From: Parashewanella spongiae | GTDB taxonomy: Bacteria > Pseudomonadota > Gammaproteobacteria > Enterobacterales > Shewanellaceae | Direction: 5' to 3' | DNA length: 64,000 nucleotides | Assembly: GCF_004358345.1 (NCBI RefSeq) | Contig: NZ_CP037952.1 | Coordinates: forward strand, 3,844,001 to 3,908,000 | Shown here: positions 27,057-38,982 of the stretch, piece after piece | How positions within the stretch are numbered: the stretch's first letter is position 1 | Layout: each line of letters opens with the position of its first letter | Notes under the pieces: generated by a model | Seen by the model: only the letters and a program-made list of their open reading frames with translations | What the model was told of the DNA's origin: nothing | Databases searched by the model: none | Made by a program: the position numbers and the translations under genes

Positions 27057-27089
27057 TGACCTGAACTTTGCTGATTCAAAGCTCAGGTT
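27057..27089. terminator. Bidirectional terminator between cycP and the cytochrome b gene
   Basis: Inverted repeat ACCTGAACTTTG-ctgatt-CAAAGCTCAGGT with one mismatch, located between two convergent genes, with A/T-rich flanks on both sides. Confidence 0.65.
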
Positions 27090-27099
27090 GATTAGTGAT

Positions 27100-27780
27100 C
27101 TACAGTCCGCTCAAAATTGGCCAAATCAAAAAATGACCTATCACTCCTGCTAATAACAAAATAAGTAAGATGGCTAATTTATTTGAGGCGAAACTCAACT
27201 CAACATTTGAATTCACAGGGATCGATTTATGCCCATGGATCAGTGCAGAAATAATTGCATCTCCTTTACAAACATGAATAAGCACAGCTAAAACATGAAC
27301 CGCTACCAGCCCTAAAATTCCATAAAATAAGTTTAGATGAATCCATGTTAGCGAGTCGCTAATACCGTCACTCACGAACGGATATAATGGTCCCTCAGTG
27401 TAAATGTCATCTGTAGAAAATAAGCCTGTAACAAGTTGAAGCGAAATTAATACCAACAAAGCCATAACCATGTAACCACCCGCTGGATTGTGCCCAAGTG
27501 AACTTTCAATCGACTTTTGAGTACCTAGTGACTTTAGATAGGTTATAGTTTTAGCAGGAGAGTGAATAAACCCCTTAAACCTTGAGCTTTCGCTTCCTAT
27601 GCCCCCCCATACCCACCTAAAACTTAAAATAATGAGCAGAGTGTATGCAAGTATCTGGTGCCATTCCATCTCTCCTTCTGATGCGGTCCACCAGAGCCCT
27701 ACCATTAACAAAATCAGTGACCAATGAAATAGTCGTGTAGGAATATCCCACACTTTAATGTTTTTAGCTTTTACATTCAT
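27100..27780 (-). CDS. Cytochrome b561-family protein
   Basis: 226-aa membrane cytochrome b. It begins KVWDIPTRLFHWSLILLM, the first helix with a haem-ligand histidine, and has further helices at about residues 40-60 (WHQILAYTLLIILSFRWVWG), 100-120 (GGYMVMALLVLISLQLVTG), 145-170 (WIHLNLFYGILGLVAVHVLA) and a C-terminal helix. Histidines in the first, second and fourth helices fit the two-haem pattern of the family. It probably passes electrons from quinol to a periplasmic cytochrome such as the adjacent cytochrome c'. Confidence 0.85.
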   Translation of the reverse strand: MNVKAKNIKVWDIPTRLFHWSLILLMVGLWWTASEGEMEWHQILAYTLLIILSFRWVWGGIGSESSRFKGFIHSPAKTITYLKSLGTQKSIESSLGHNPAGGYMVMALLVLISLQLVTGLFSTDDIYTEGPLYPFVSDGISDSLTWIHLNLFYGILGLVAVHVLAVLIHVCKGDAIISALIHGHKSIPVNSNVELSFASNKLAILLILLLAGVIGHFLIWPILSGL

Positions 27781-27825
27781 AAACGTCCTGCGCTTAACTT
27801 CCTAAATTCTGACTGACTTAACCTT

Positions 27826-28311
27826 ATACCATTAATTACAGTAATTAATCTCTCACTCAGCAAGAGATAAAGGTTTTCAGTACAAAGCGCATGTTCGAAG
27901 TACTATCGGGATAATTCAAGAACGTGCAACGCAGTAATGGAAACCTTTAGCCTTGCCCTTCGGGAGCTTGTATGCGCACACTTTGGTTTATCGCACCTGT
28001 ATTCGATTGAAAAATAATTAAATTTAAATGGATAAAACAAGTGGAACTTCATTCTATATAAAATACAAATTTCAACTATTTGAAAATAAATAGGAATTTT
28101 AATAAATCGTAAGTTATTAATATTTGAAGTTGGTTATTAACCTGTTGAAATTTTAATGTTTTTATTTGATTTAAAAGGTGCGGAATGTGGGTTATAAAGA
28201 ATACTTCACAAAATTATCTCAACGTAGATAACTATGTTTTCACCAATTTCGTTTGCACTTTGTGCGCATACATAGCTCTGAGTTGAGCATTTAATTACTG
28301 TAATTGGTATT
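27826..28311. repeat. MITE with ATACCAATTACAG ends, copy B (enlarged)
   Basis: Ends ATACCATTAATTACAGTAA and (inward from the right) AATACCAATTACAGTAATTA. It is about 220 bp longer than copy D because extra sequence lies between GTATGCGCACA (about 27975) and ACTTCACAAAA (about 28205); copy D is continuous there. The extra piece begins CTTTGGTTTATCGCACC and ends GGTTATAAAG, so it may be a further insertion. Confidence 0.75.
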
Positions 28312-28662
28312 ATCAAAAAAACCATGGAAAATAGGGCGCTCATAGTTAAATACTCAAGATTAATATTCTTTTCTAATAATTTTTAGAGACTTGAGACACT
28401 CTTTTAAAGTGTCATGGTGATGAACATTTTCGCCACATTTTCTGAATGATTAGCCGCTGATTAACTTGCAAATCCCATCAAATATGAAGGAGTTTTTAAG
28501 CCATGACAAGAGGGAGTTGGCTTTTATCACATACTTTTGATCTGGTCGATGAAAAATAAAACAATCGTGAATGGATAACACAATTGTGTGATGCAGATCA
28601 CACTTTTATTTTTTCATGTTGGTAGTCTGAAAACACGGAAACAATAAGAAAAGGTTCGAAAT
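28312..28662 (+). promoter_or_regulatory. raiA upstream region with CRP-type site
   Basis: Intergenic DNA of 350 bp without genes. At 28587-28602 it holds TGTGATGCAGATCACA, a perfect match to the CRP half-site pattern TGTGA-N6-TCACA. The site is 61 bp before the raiA start, a position suited to activation or repression of a nearby promoter. Confidence 0.8.
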
Positions 28663-29028
28663 ATGTTAAAAATCACGAGCAAACATCTTGAAGTCACTCC
28701 AACAATCAGAAAGCGTGTTGAGGCAAGATACGCTAAATTAGCAAGGCACGATGTACCCCTTATTAATCCGCACATTATTATTACAAAAGAAAAACAAATC
28801 TTTAAAATTGAAACTTCTGTTGGTATACCTAATGGAAAGTTGTTTGCTCACGCTAAAAATGAAAATTTATACGCTGCTATTACCGCAATGGGTCAAAAAC
28901 TAGAAAAGCAGTTAAATCGAACTCAAGATAAACCGACTGCACAACGCTATACTACTCCAGAGCAAAATGAAGAATTTATTTACGACGCAGATTTAGATAA
29001 TGAACACAATGAAGAGTACGCCGCTTAA
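28663..29028 (+). CDS. raiA: Ribosome-associated inhibitor RaiA (YfiA)
   Basis: 121-aa short HPF/RaiA protein that binds the 30S decoding site and silences ribosomes in stationary phase. The conserved fold is visible as LKITSKHLEVTPTIRKRVE at the N terminus, KIETSVGIPNGKLFAHAKN in the middle and NLYAAITAMGQKLEKQLNR; the acidic C-terminal tail is typical of YfiA rather than of E. coli Hpf. The gene is preceded by AAGGTTCGAAAT and by a CRP-type site. Confidence 0.92.
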   Translation: MLKITSKHLEVTPTIRKRVEARYAKLARHDVPLINPHIIITKEKQIFKIETSVGIPNGKLFAHAKNENLYAAITAMGQKLEKQLNRTQDKPTAQRYTTPEQNEEFIYDADLDNEHNEEYAA

Positions 29029-29376
29029 TTAACTACTAGTAAGGAGCTTATTACATTATAGCGCTGTTGTGAAAAAGGCTGAGCATTTTAAAAAAGATAA
29101 TTGATGATCTTCTATCAATCATTTGGTTATAACCAAAACAAATATTTGCCAGCCTTCCCCCTTTAGTATGAAGTTATGCAGCTATGAATGTAAGTTAATA
29201 TTTTAAGTTAATATGTTTTGGAATATACAACACAAGAACAACAAAAGGAGAAGATGAAGTATTGTTAATACTTAATATCAATGCCTATGTTGGCATACCG
29301 GCGCACCTTTTTAGGTGCGCTTTCGTTTTTTATTCATCTTTCCATGATTTTATTTTTGCGACTTGAATATCTAATA
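29029..29376 (+). other. Region after raiA with strong hairpin terminator
   Basis: About 350 bp without a clear gene. At 29301-29332 lies a perfect 8-bp stem GCGCACCT-tttt-AGGTGCGC followed by TTTCGTTTTTT, a typical terminator, preceded by a small hairpin ATGCC-tatgtt-GGCAT. Its distance of 270 bp from raiA leaves room for a small RNA or leader peptide; a ribosome binding site AAAGGAG before a four-codon frame (MKYC) at 29255 is the only candidate. Confidence 0.6.
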
Positions 29377-29890
29377 ATACCAATTACAGTAATTAACTTC
29401 CCACTCAGCAAGAGCTAAAGGATTTCAGTACAAGGCGCAAGTTTGAAGTACTATATACCCTACGGCCGCCATACAAAGCTGGCGTTCAACGCACTTCGTG
29501 CTTTTGTCGGGATAATTCAAAAACTTGTAACGTAGTCATGGAATCCTTTAGCCTTGCCCTTCGAGACTTGTATGTGTCCAAATTACTACGCAAAACTGTC
29601 TCAACGTAGCAATGTAAGTACCTGACCATAAGTTTCTTAAGATTTTCTAGTGCCCAGCTTCAGCACTCTACGGTGTTGCAACTTCGGTTACATAGCTACG
29701 GCTATGCGCCCTACATTGCGTCTTGTATAGCACTAAACCTGAACACAATAATTATCAAAGAACTTATCGACAGGTACTTAATAACGACAGTTTTGTATGT
29801 CGGTAATAACTATGTCTTCATCAATTTCGATTGCACTTTGCGCACATACATAGCTCTGAGTTGAGCATTTAATTACTGTAATTAATGGTA
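29377..29890. repeat. MITE with ATACCAATTACAG ends, copy C, with nested 162-bp element
   Basis: Left end ATACCAATTACAGTAATTAA; right end TTACTGTAATTAATGGTA is cut by the IS110-type element, and the missing last bases (TGGTATTA) appear on its far side at 31876. Inside lies a 162-bp element (29617-29778) with ends AGTACCTGACCATAAGTT and AGTACCTGTCGATAAGTT and a TA duplication, absent from copy A at the same place. Confidence 0.85.
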
Positions 29891-30347
29891 TGGACTCTCC
29901 TCACTCCCCCTCGGCGTCAAAATGCGCCATGATATGTGGAGGAAAAAGCAACGAAACTTAATGAGGAGAGTCACATGGCTAAAATAACAATCGGAATTGA
30001 TATTGCAAAGAACATTTTTCATTTAGTGTTTATTAACGCATCTGGAAAGGTCATTAAACGAGTTAAGCGTAAGCCTCAAGAGTTGCTGAAGTTTATAGTG
30101 AACACTGAGCCTTCAATTATTGTTATGGAAGCTTGTGGCAGTACCTATCATTGGGCGAGAGAATTTAACAAGCTGGGTCATTAAGTGAAAGCCATCGCAC
30201 CTCAGTACGTAGTGCCTTTTAGAAAGGGGAACAAGAACGATTACAACGATGCTTTGGCAATAGCGGAAGCATCTCAACGAAACTCTATGCGTTTCGTCCC
30301 GATTAAAACGGTTGAGCAGCAAGGAATACAAGTACTGCACCGAATAA

Positions 30348-30512
30348 GGGACGTGGCGGAAGAATGTATACCAATTTTATCGTCACTCCTGCGAACGCAG
30401 GAGTCCAGAGTCTTTGGTTAATTTGGGCACAAGTCGCTGGATACCTGCGTTCGCAGGTATGACAAATTAAGCGTTGAAATTTAAATTGGTATTATTTGAA
30501 CTGCGACATCCC
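30348..30512. repeat. 165-bp MITE with GGGAY ends, copy A
   Basis: Ends GGGACGTGGCGGAAG and (inward from the right) GGGATGTCGCAGTTC with the 3-bp duplication TAA (30345-30347, 30513-30515). It encloses two hairpins, CTCCTGCGAACGCAGGAG and TACCTGCGTTCGCAGGTA, within an inner inverted repeat ATACCAATTT. An identical-length copy lies at 52294. Confidence 0.88.
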
Positions 30513-30640
30513 TAAGAGAGCAACGGACTAAAATGCAAACAGCGCTAGGCAATCAAATTCGTAGTCTATTGGCTGAGTTTGGTATTACTGTAGCGAAAGG
30601 AGCCGTTAAGTTGAAAGCAGAGTTACCTTTCATCCTTGAA

Positions 30641-31065
30641 CCTAAATAAATCGGTTGAACGCACAATTTAGATTTAATCTATTGAAGTTAAATACAAAAC
30701 TAAACAACCCTAATTCACCCATCAGGTGAGTGCTGAACATTCATATACTTGCCAAAACCACCGCTAGCTGCGTTATAAATTTTGCAAGTAGAATCACTAC
30801 TTGCTGCATTTCATGCCTTGCTATCAGTAATTTTTTCTGCGTATATGAACGCTCCCAACCGATTTATTTACCGTGAAAATAGCCGCTAACACCTATTCCC
30901 AAGCCTGTTAGTGAAAGCATAAAAGCTAAAAATCACTTCGCCTTTAGCTTAGGTTGGAAATAATCTTCAAATCTCAGCGAATACAATTTTCATGGTGTAG
31001 GGTGATAGAAAAATAGTAGTCAAAGTAAACGCATATGACATCTATGCCTATCATGAACGTTTAGG
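30641..31065. repeat. MITE with CCTAAATAAATCGG ends, copy B, with nested 189-bp element
   Basis: Ends CCTAAATAAATCGGTTGA and CCTAAACG... after the nested piece; flanked by exact TTGAA duplications (30636-30640, 31066-31070). Inside, the 189-bp CCGTGAAAATAGCC element (30871-31059) sits between TTTA duplications. Removing both restores the IS110 reading frame. Confidence 0.88.
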
Positions 31066-31883
31066 TTGAAGATGCCGAAAATGAATTGCCTGATGGCGTA
31101 CGAGGTTGCCTGAGTGACTTACAAGAAGAATTGTTGCATATCAAAAAGAAACTCAATGAAATTGATGTAAAAATACAGCAAGTGAATCAGCAAAATTCAC
31201 TTTGTCAGCAACTGATGACCATGCCAGGAGTTGGACCAATTATTGCGACCATTTTATATGCCTCAATGGGAGATGGTAATCAGTTCAAAAATGGTCGACA
31301 TTTCAGTGCTTGGCTTGGCATTGTGCCTAAACAGTACACAACGGACGACAACCCGAACTTAAAAGGGGTAAGTAAGCGTGGCAATGCGTATTTAAGAAAA
31401 CAATTGATTAACGGTGCTCGCTCTGTCATCACTCGGGTAGAGACGAAAAACGACCGAGTGAGCCGCTGGTGTCAGGAACTAAAGCAAGGATTGCCGTTCA
31501 ACAAAGCCGTTGTTGCTTTAGCCGACAAAATGGCTCGTATGGCTTGGGCAATGCTTAACCACAACGAAGAATACAAGCTGAAAATAGCTTAACAGTAAGA
31601 AAGAGAATGAGTAGCAAAGCTACTAAATAAGGTTAATGTTCAACGGGTTGCTCCAGAATTTGCAACACATTAATTGGTGAAAAACGGTTCAGCACCGCTC
31701 TATTGAAACCTGATAATACCTAAGACCGTTATAGGTCGTGATAATTGATAAGGTAATAGGGGCGGATAACCATCAGGGCTACAAGGTTAATCTATTGATA
31801 AATAGGCCGAATATATGACAGCAATGAACCCTTTTTTTTAATAATTAATGCCTTGCAAATGGGGAGAGTCCATACATGGTATT

Positions 31884-32197
31884 AGGGTCTGTTGATCTTT
31901 CGTGATTGTTTTTGCAGCGATAAATTGGTTATTTTATGCAAGGCAGAGTTTGTGAGGTTTGGTTATTATCGACATACAAAACTGTCGTTACTTCGTTTCC
32001 AAATAAGAAAACGATAACGCAGCACCTTTTATTTAGAAAGAGCGACCAATTTACGCTCTCTCTTTTTTCGATGCTTTTGAGCATTCACTGTTCTGTGTTG
32101 TGACCAGCTCACTTAGATGGCTAAGCATCACTGCTCACGCCTTGAACAAATAAATGCTCAAATAGCACAAAATTTAATCCTGAAAGTTCAACAGACC

Positions 32198-32200
<3 letters not shown>
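31884..32200. repeat. MITE with AGGGTCTGTTGATC ends, copy C
   Basis: 317-bp element with ends AGGGTCTGTTGATCTTTC and (inward from the right) TAGGGTCTGTTGAACTTTC. It cuts off the gene that followed hydA. A short segment GACATACAAAACTGTCGTTAC inside also occurs in other MITE families of the window. Confidence 0.85.
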
Positions 32201-34989
<2,789 letters not shown>

Positions 34990-35006
34990 GAAGTACCTCG
35001 ATAATG

Positions 35007-36497
35007 CTAACTGGGAAAAGAAAACTGAGCAGAGTGATCTTGAGAGGGTATTTTCCAGCGACTGGTTATTGTTTTACGCTGTGTGTAAAATCGAACGGCA
35101 TCTGGACCGTATGCATTCAAATCACCAAAAATTGACTGTTTCCAACCACCAAAACTGTGGCACGACATCGGCACAGGTAAAGGCACATTAATACCGACCA
35201 TTCCCGCTGCTACATTCTCAGAAAAATAATGCGCGGCACTGCCGTTTTGAGTAAAAATACAAGTGCCATTTCCATATTGGTGTTTATTAACTAAAGCTAA
35301 GGCCGCCTCAAGGTTTTTAACTCTCATGACACATAAAACGGGGCCAAATATCTCTTGTTGATAGATATCCATATCGGATGTGACATGATCAAAAACAGTC
35401 CCTCCCAAAAAATACCCCGACTCGAAGCCTTCTACAAATAACTGTCGACCATCACTGACTAACTTGGCACCTTGCTCAATGCCTGATTCAATGTGTTTTT
35501 CAACACGTTCTTTATGTACTTTTGAGATCAAAGGTCCCATTTCATTTTGTGTATCAAAGCCCGAGCCAACCTTTAACCCATCTATTCGCTGTTTTAACGA
35601 CTGAACCAGTAAATCTGCACATTCATCGCCAATCACTACCGCTACTGAAATCGCCATACAGCGCTCACCACATGAACCAAATGCGGCACCCATAAGCGAA
35701 TTAGCTACAAAATCAATATCAGCATCAGGCATAACAACCGCGTGATTTTTTGCTCCGCCGAGTGCTTGGCATCTCATATTATTTAGCGCGGCTTGTTGAT
35801 AAATTGACTTAGCCACTGGCGTTGAACCTACAAAACTGACAGCTTTAACACACGGATCGTTTATCAATAATTCAGATGCTATTTTGTCTCCGTTCACGAG
35901 GTTTAACACTCCAGCTGGAAGTCCGGCTTGTTGAGCAAGTTCACAAATAAAGAAAGGAGCACTCGGCGCTTGCTCGGAAGGTTTGAGTACAAAAGTATTA
36001 CCGCACATGATGGCAATTGGCCACATCCAAAGTGGCACCATTGCAGGGAAATTAAAAGGAGTGATGCCTACTACGACCCCTAGTGGTTTAAATTCACTCC
36101 ATGAATCAATATTAGTGCTGATATTTGAGTTATGCTCACCTTTCAGTAATTGAGCTATACCGCAAGCAAAATCAATGTTTTCAATGCCTCTTGCCAGCTC
36201 CCCTCTCGCATCATCAATGACTTTTCCGTGTTCTTCTGTCAGCATATTGCAAATCTTGTCAGCGTTTTGCTCTATCAATACTTTCATGCGAAACATAATT
36301 TTTGCTCGATGATTTATTGGCGTTAGTTGCCAAGACTTCATTGCGTTTTGCGCAGCAATTACTGCTTCATCGACAATCACTTGTGAGGCTAATTCAACAT
36401 CGGCAGTTTGCTGTGCTGTAGCGGGATTGAATACCGAAAGCGTCCGCTTGCTTTCAGAAAAAACATCGCCATTAATGATGTGACCTAAATATTTCAT
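35007..36497 (-). CDS. mmsA: Methylmalonate/malonate-semialdehyde dehydrogenase (CoA-acylating)
   Basis: About 496-aa aldehyde dehydrogenase of the MmsA type, which converts malonate semialdehyde or methylmalonate semialdehyde to acetyl-CoA or propionyl-CoA. Typical segments are PLGVVVGITPFNFPAMVPLW, FVLKPSEQAPSAP, QALGGAKNHAVVMPDADID and the active-site cysteine in FGSCGERCMAIS. In E/D-for-Q positions it follows MmsA rather than ordinary ALDH. The start at 36497 is chosen because AGGTGAT lies at the right distance; an upstream ATG at 36506 is possible. It follows the transaminase gene directly. Confidence 0.9.
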   Translation of the reverse strand: MKYLGHIINGDVFSESKRTLSVFNPATAQQTADVELASQVIVDEAVIAAQNAMKSWQLTPINHRAKIMFRMKVLIEQNADKICNMLTEEHGKVIDDARGELARGIENIDFACGIAQLLKGEHNSNISTNIDSWSEFKPLGVVVGITPFNFPAMVPLWMWPIAIMCGNTFVLKPSEQAPSAPFFICELAQQAGLPAGVLNLVNGDKIASELLINDPCVKAVSFVGSTPVAKSIYQQAALNNMRCQALGGAKNHAVVMPDADIDFVANSLMGAAFGSCGERCMAISVAVVIGDECADLLVQSLKQRIDGLKVGSGFDTQNEMGPLISKVHKERVEKHIESGIEQGAKLVSDGRQLFVEGFESGYFLGGTVFDHVTSDMDIYQQEIFGPVLCVMRVKNLEAALALVNKHQYGNGTCIFTQNGSAAHYFSENVAAGMVGINVPLPVPMSCHSFGGWKQSIFGDLNAYGPDAVRFYTQRKTITSRWKIPSQDHSAQFSFPS

Positions 36498-36506
36498 TAT
36501 CATCAC

Positions 36507-37826
36507 CTAAATTTGATTTAATACATCTGCAAGAGCAGTGACCACATCGTCAATTTGAGTTTTCTCAACGATAAATGGAGGCGCAAATTGTATGGTGTCC
36601 CCGCCCCACCGAACATAAAAGCCTTTTCGCCACATTGCCATTGCGATTTCAAACGGCCGCTGCGTTAACGATTTCGAGTAAGGCTCAATGGTAAAACCCG
36701 CTGCTAGTCCGTAATTGCGAATGTCAGTGATGTATTTGCCACCTTGTAAGCTGTGTACCGCACTTTCAAAATACGGGGTAAGTTTTTTAACTCTTTGAGG
36801 AATGGCGTCTTGTTGCAATACATCTAAGCAAGCAATCGCCGCCGCGCAAGCAAGTGGGTGGCCTGAATAGGTATAGCCGTGTGGAAGCTCGACATCATGA
36901 ATCGGTTTATCAGTATCCATGTAAGCTTGGTAGATTTCATCGCTGCAAACTACAGCGCCCATAGGCACTACACCGTTAGTGAGTTGTTTTGCAAGATTCA
37001 TAATGTCAGGTATTACGTCAAACTCTTGCGCGGCAAACATCGAACCAGTTCGCCCAAAACCAGTAATCACCTCATCGAAAATCAATAGAATTTGATGCGC
37101 ATCGCATATTTGTCTCAGCCGACGTAAATAACCCTGTGGAGGGATGATGACTCCCGCCGAACCTGAAAATGGCTCCACTATCACAGCCGCTATATTTGAT
37201 GCGTCATGTAAGGCAATAATATTTTCAAGTTCGTCTGCGAGATGAGCACCGTATTCAGGCATACCTTTAGTAAATCGATTTTCTTCAAGCAGAGTATGTG
37301 GCATATGATCGGCATCCATTCCCTGCCCCCATATCTTTCGGTTACCGCCAATTCCACCAAAACTAATACCTCCCCAGCTTGCGCCGTGATAGCCTTTGAT
37401 GCGACCAATAATTTTTGTTTTTGACGCAACGCCTTTTTGACGCCAATAGCCTCTCGCAATCTTTGTCGCGGTATCTGCCGACTCTGATCCCGAGTTGGTA
37501 TAAAACACACGGTTGAGTTTATCAGGGGTTAAGGACGCGATTTTGTGTGCTAAAGTAATCGCAGATGGATGTGCAAATTGAAATGATGGTGCAAAGTCTA
37601 AAGTTTGAAGTTGTTGTTTTACTGCCTCAACAATTTTCGGCTGCTGGTGCCCTAGACCGCTCGTCCACAGCCCTGATAACCCGTCAAATATTTTCCTTCC
37701 ATCACTATCCGTTAAATAACAGCCTTGTGCTGAAGTGATGATCCTTGGCTCAGCTTTAAATTGACGGTTTGCTGTATACGGTAACCAATACGCATCTAAA
37801 GGTTCTTCTATTGTTTGATTTACCAT
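36507..37826 (-). CDS. Beta-alanine (omega-amino acid)--pyruvate aminotransferase
   Basis: 439-aa class III aminotransferase. It shows LPYTANRQFKAEPRIITSA at the N terminus, the FYTNSGSESADTATKIAR cofactor region, GRIKGYHGASWGGIS, VIVEPFSGSAGVIIPPQGYL, LIFDEVITGFGRTGSMFA and the pyridoxal-phosphate lysine in MNLAKQLTNGVVPMGAV. The WxSGLGH-like TSGLGHQQPKIV region matches omega-amino acid:pyruvate transaminases. It would convert beta-alanine to malonate semialdehyde for the next gene. It is first in the operon; GAGGTAAAGG lies upstream of the start. Confidence 0.9.
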   Translation of the reverse strand: MVNQTIEEPLDAYWLPYTANRQFKAEPRIITSAQGCYLTDSDGRKIFDGLSGLWTSGLGHQQPKIVEAVKQQLQTLDFAPSFQFAHPSAITLAHKIASLTPDKLNRVFYTNSGSESADTATKIARGYWRQKGVASKTKIIGRIKGYHGASWGGISFGGIGGNRKIWGQGMDADHMPHTLLEENRFTKGMPEYGAHLADELENIIALHDASNIAAVIVEPFSGSAGVIIPPQGYLRRLRQICDAHQILLIFDEVITGFGRTGSMFAAQEFDVIPDIMNLAKQLTNGVVPMGAVVCSDEIYQAYMDTDKPIHDVELPHGYTYSGHPLACAAAIACLDVLQQDAIPQRVKKLTPYFESAVHSLQGGKYITDIRNYGLAAGFTIEPYSKSLTQRPFEIAMAMWRKGFYVRWGGDTIQFAPPFIVEKTQIDDVVTALADVLNQI

Positions 37827-38077
37827 CTGTTAACCTTTACCTCTGCATACTAAAGTTAACTCGTTGAAATATTTAATATCCTTATCGCACCATCGAGTAT
37901 TTGTCGCATTGAATATTATGAGTAATCAAGAAAGTACATTGAATTTAAGGAATTAATAAATATTTTTAAAATATATAATATCTATCGTTTATTTGTGATC
38001 GATTTTGCCTAGCTAAAGAATGGTTTTTTCATCAATTCTAGCGGAGTAAATGGTTTAATTTTCTCTATTACCAAATA
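37827..38077 (-). promoter_or_regulatory. Region upstream of the pyrimidine/beta-alanine operon
   Basis: 250 bp of AT-rich DNA before the transaminase gene, expected to hold its promoter. I see no convincing operator palindrome. A MITE begins at 38078. Confidence 0.4.
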
Positions 38078-38341
38078 ATACCAATTACAGTAATTAATCT
38101 CTCACTCAGCAAGAGATAAAGGTTTTCAGTACAAGGCGCATGTTCGAAGTACTATCGGGATAATTCAAGAACGTGCAACGCAGTAATGGAAACCTTTAGT
38201 CTTGCCCTTCGGGAGCTTGTATGCGCAAAAATTACTTCACAAAATTATCTCAACGTAGATAACTATGTTTTCATCAATTTCGTTTGTACTTTGTGCGCAT
38301 ACATAGCTCTGAGTTGAGCATTTAATTACTGTAATTGGTAT
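38078..38341. repeat. MITE with ATACCAATTACAG ends, copy D
   Basis: 264-bp element, the shortest and probably most original copy. Ends are ATACCAATTACAGTAATTAA on both sides. Inner blocks CACTCAGCAAGAG and TTGCCCTTCGGGAGCTTGTATG are shared with the other copies. Confidence 0.88.
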
Positions 38342-38982
38342 AAAGTAGTCGACTAAAAGTTTTTTAAATCACAAAACTATTCAGAAAATTGAAGTTCCTC
38401 ATAAAATTTTATTTTAAATATTAGTACCCTAAATATAGTTTTATCTCATGTGCGAGAGTTATCATGAAAAGAGTCGTAGCACTTTCAGAATTTGAAATTG
38501 AAACATTGAAAGCAGCCGTAGCACATCATCCCAAACATCGTAGTCGAACCAGAGCACACGCATTTCTGTTAAGTAATAAGAAGTTTTCAATTAAACAGAT
38601 AGCTGACATTTTCGAAGTTTGCGAAATTACAGTATCAAACTGGATTACCGCTTGGTACGAGCAAGGTGTCTCAAGTTTATTTGATGACAAACATTCAGGT
38701 CGACCTAGCATTTACTCTCAAGAGGAAGCTTCACTCTTAAAATCATTTGTTGATGAAGAGCCTCATCAACTTAAAAGAGCGCAGTCTTTAATACAGAATT
38801 CAACAGGTAAAGAGTGCAGTCTAGGCACAGTAAAACGGACGATAAAAAAAATTTAACTACAGCCATAAACGCATGAGACATTCACTTAAAAAACAGCGAA
38901 ATGAAGTCTATTTTGAAAGAGCCTACGATGAATTAGTGAGTTGTGTAGAAATGGAAAAGGAAGGGGTAATAGATCTTTATTA

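Larger units (their letters stand above)
29975..31592 (+). pseudogene. IS110-family transposase, disrupted
   Basis: Starts at ATG 29975 after GAGGAGAG. The N-terminal DEDD domain reads ITIGIDIAKNIFHLVFINA and IIVMEACGSTYHWAREFN; a TAA at 30182 replaces one codon (GH-stop-VKAIAPQYV). It continues FRKGNKNDYNDALAIAEAS to LHRIR, then after the first MITE QTALGNQIRSLLAEFGI, and after the second DAENELPDGVRGC. The C-terminal part (31086-31592) carries the IS110 signature LMTMPGVGPIIATIL and KGVSKRGNAYLRKQLINGA. One nonsense codon and two insertions make it non-functional. Confidence 0.9.
29891..31875 (+). mobile_element. IS110/IS1111-type element, broken by small repeats
   Basis: Termini TGGACTCTCCTC (left) and GGAGAGTCCATA (right) form the subterminal inverted repeat usual in the IS1111 group. 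It is inserted in the terminal repeat of a MITE (TGGTA at both junctions). The transposase gene is interrupted by a 165-bp MITE at 30348-30512 and by a 425-bp composite at 30641-31065. The element is inactive. Confidence 0.82.

Noticed and set aside
29673-29864. 63-codon ORF (MLQLRLHSYGYAPYIASC...)
   Set aside because: It spans the junction between the nested 162-bp element and its MITE host, so it is a chance frame.
30361-30480. CRISPR-like repeats (CTCCTGCGAACGCAGGAG and TACCTGCGTTCGCAGGTA)
   Set aside because: Only two related palindromes of different sequence within a 165-bp MITE; no regular spacers and no cas genes. No CRISPR array was seen in the window.
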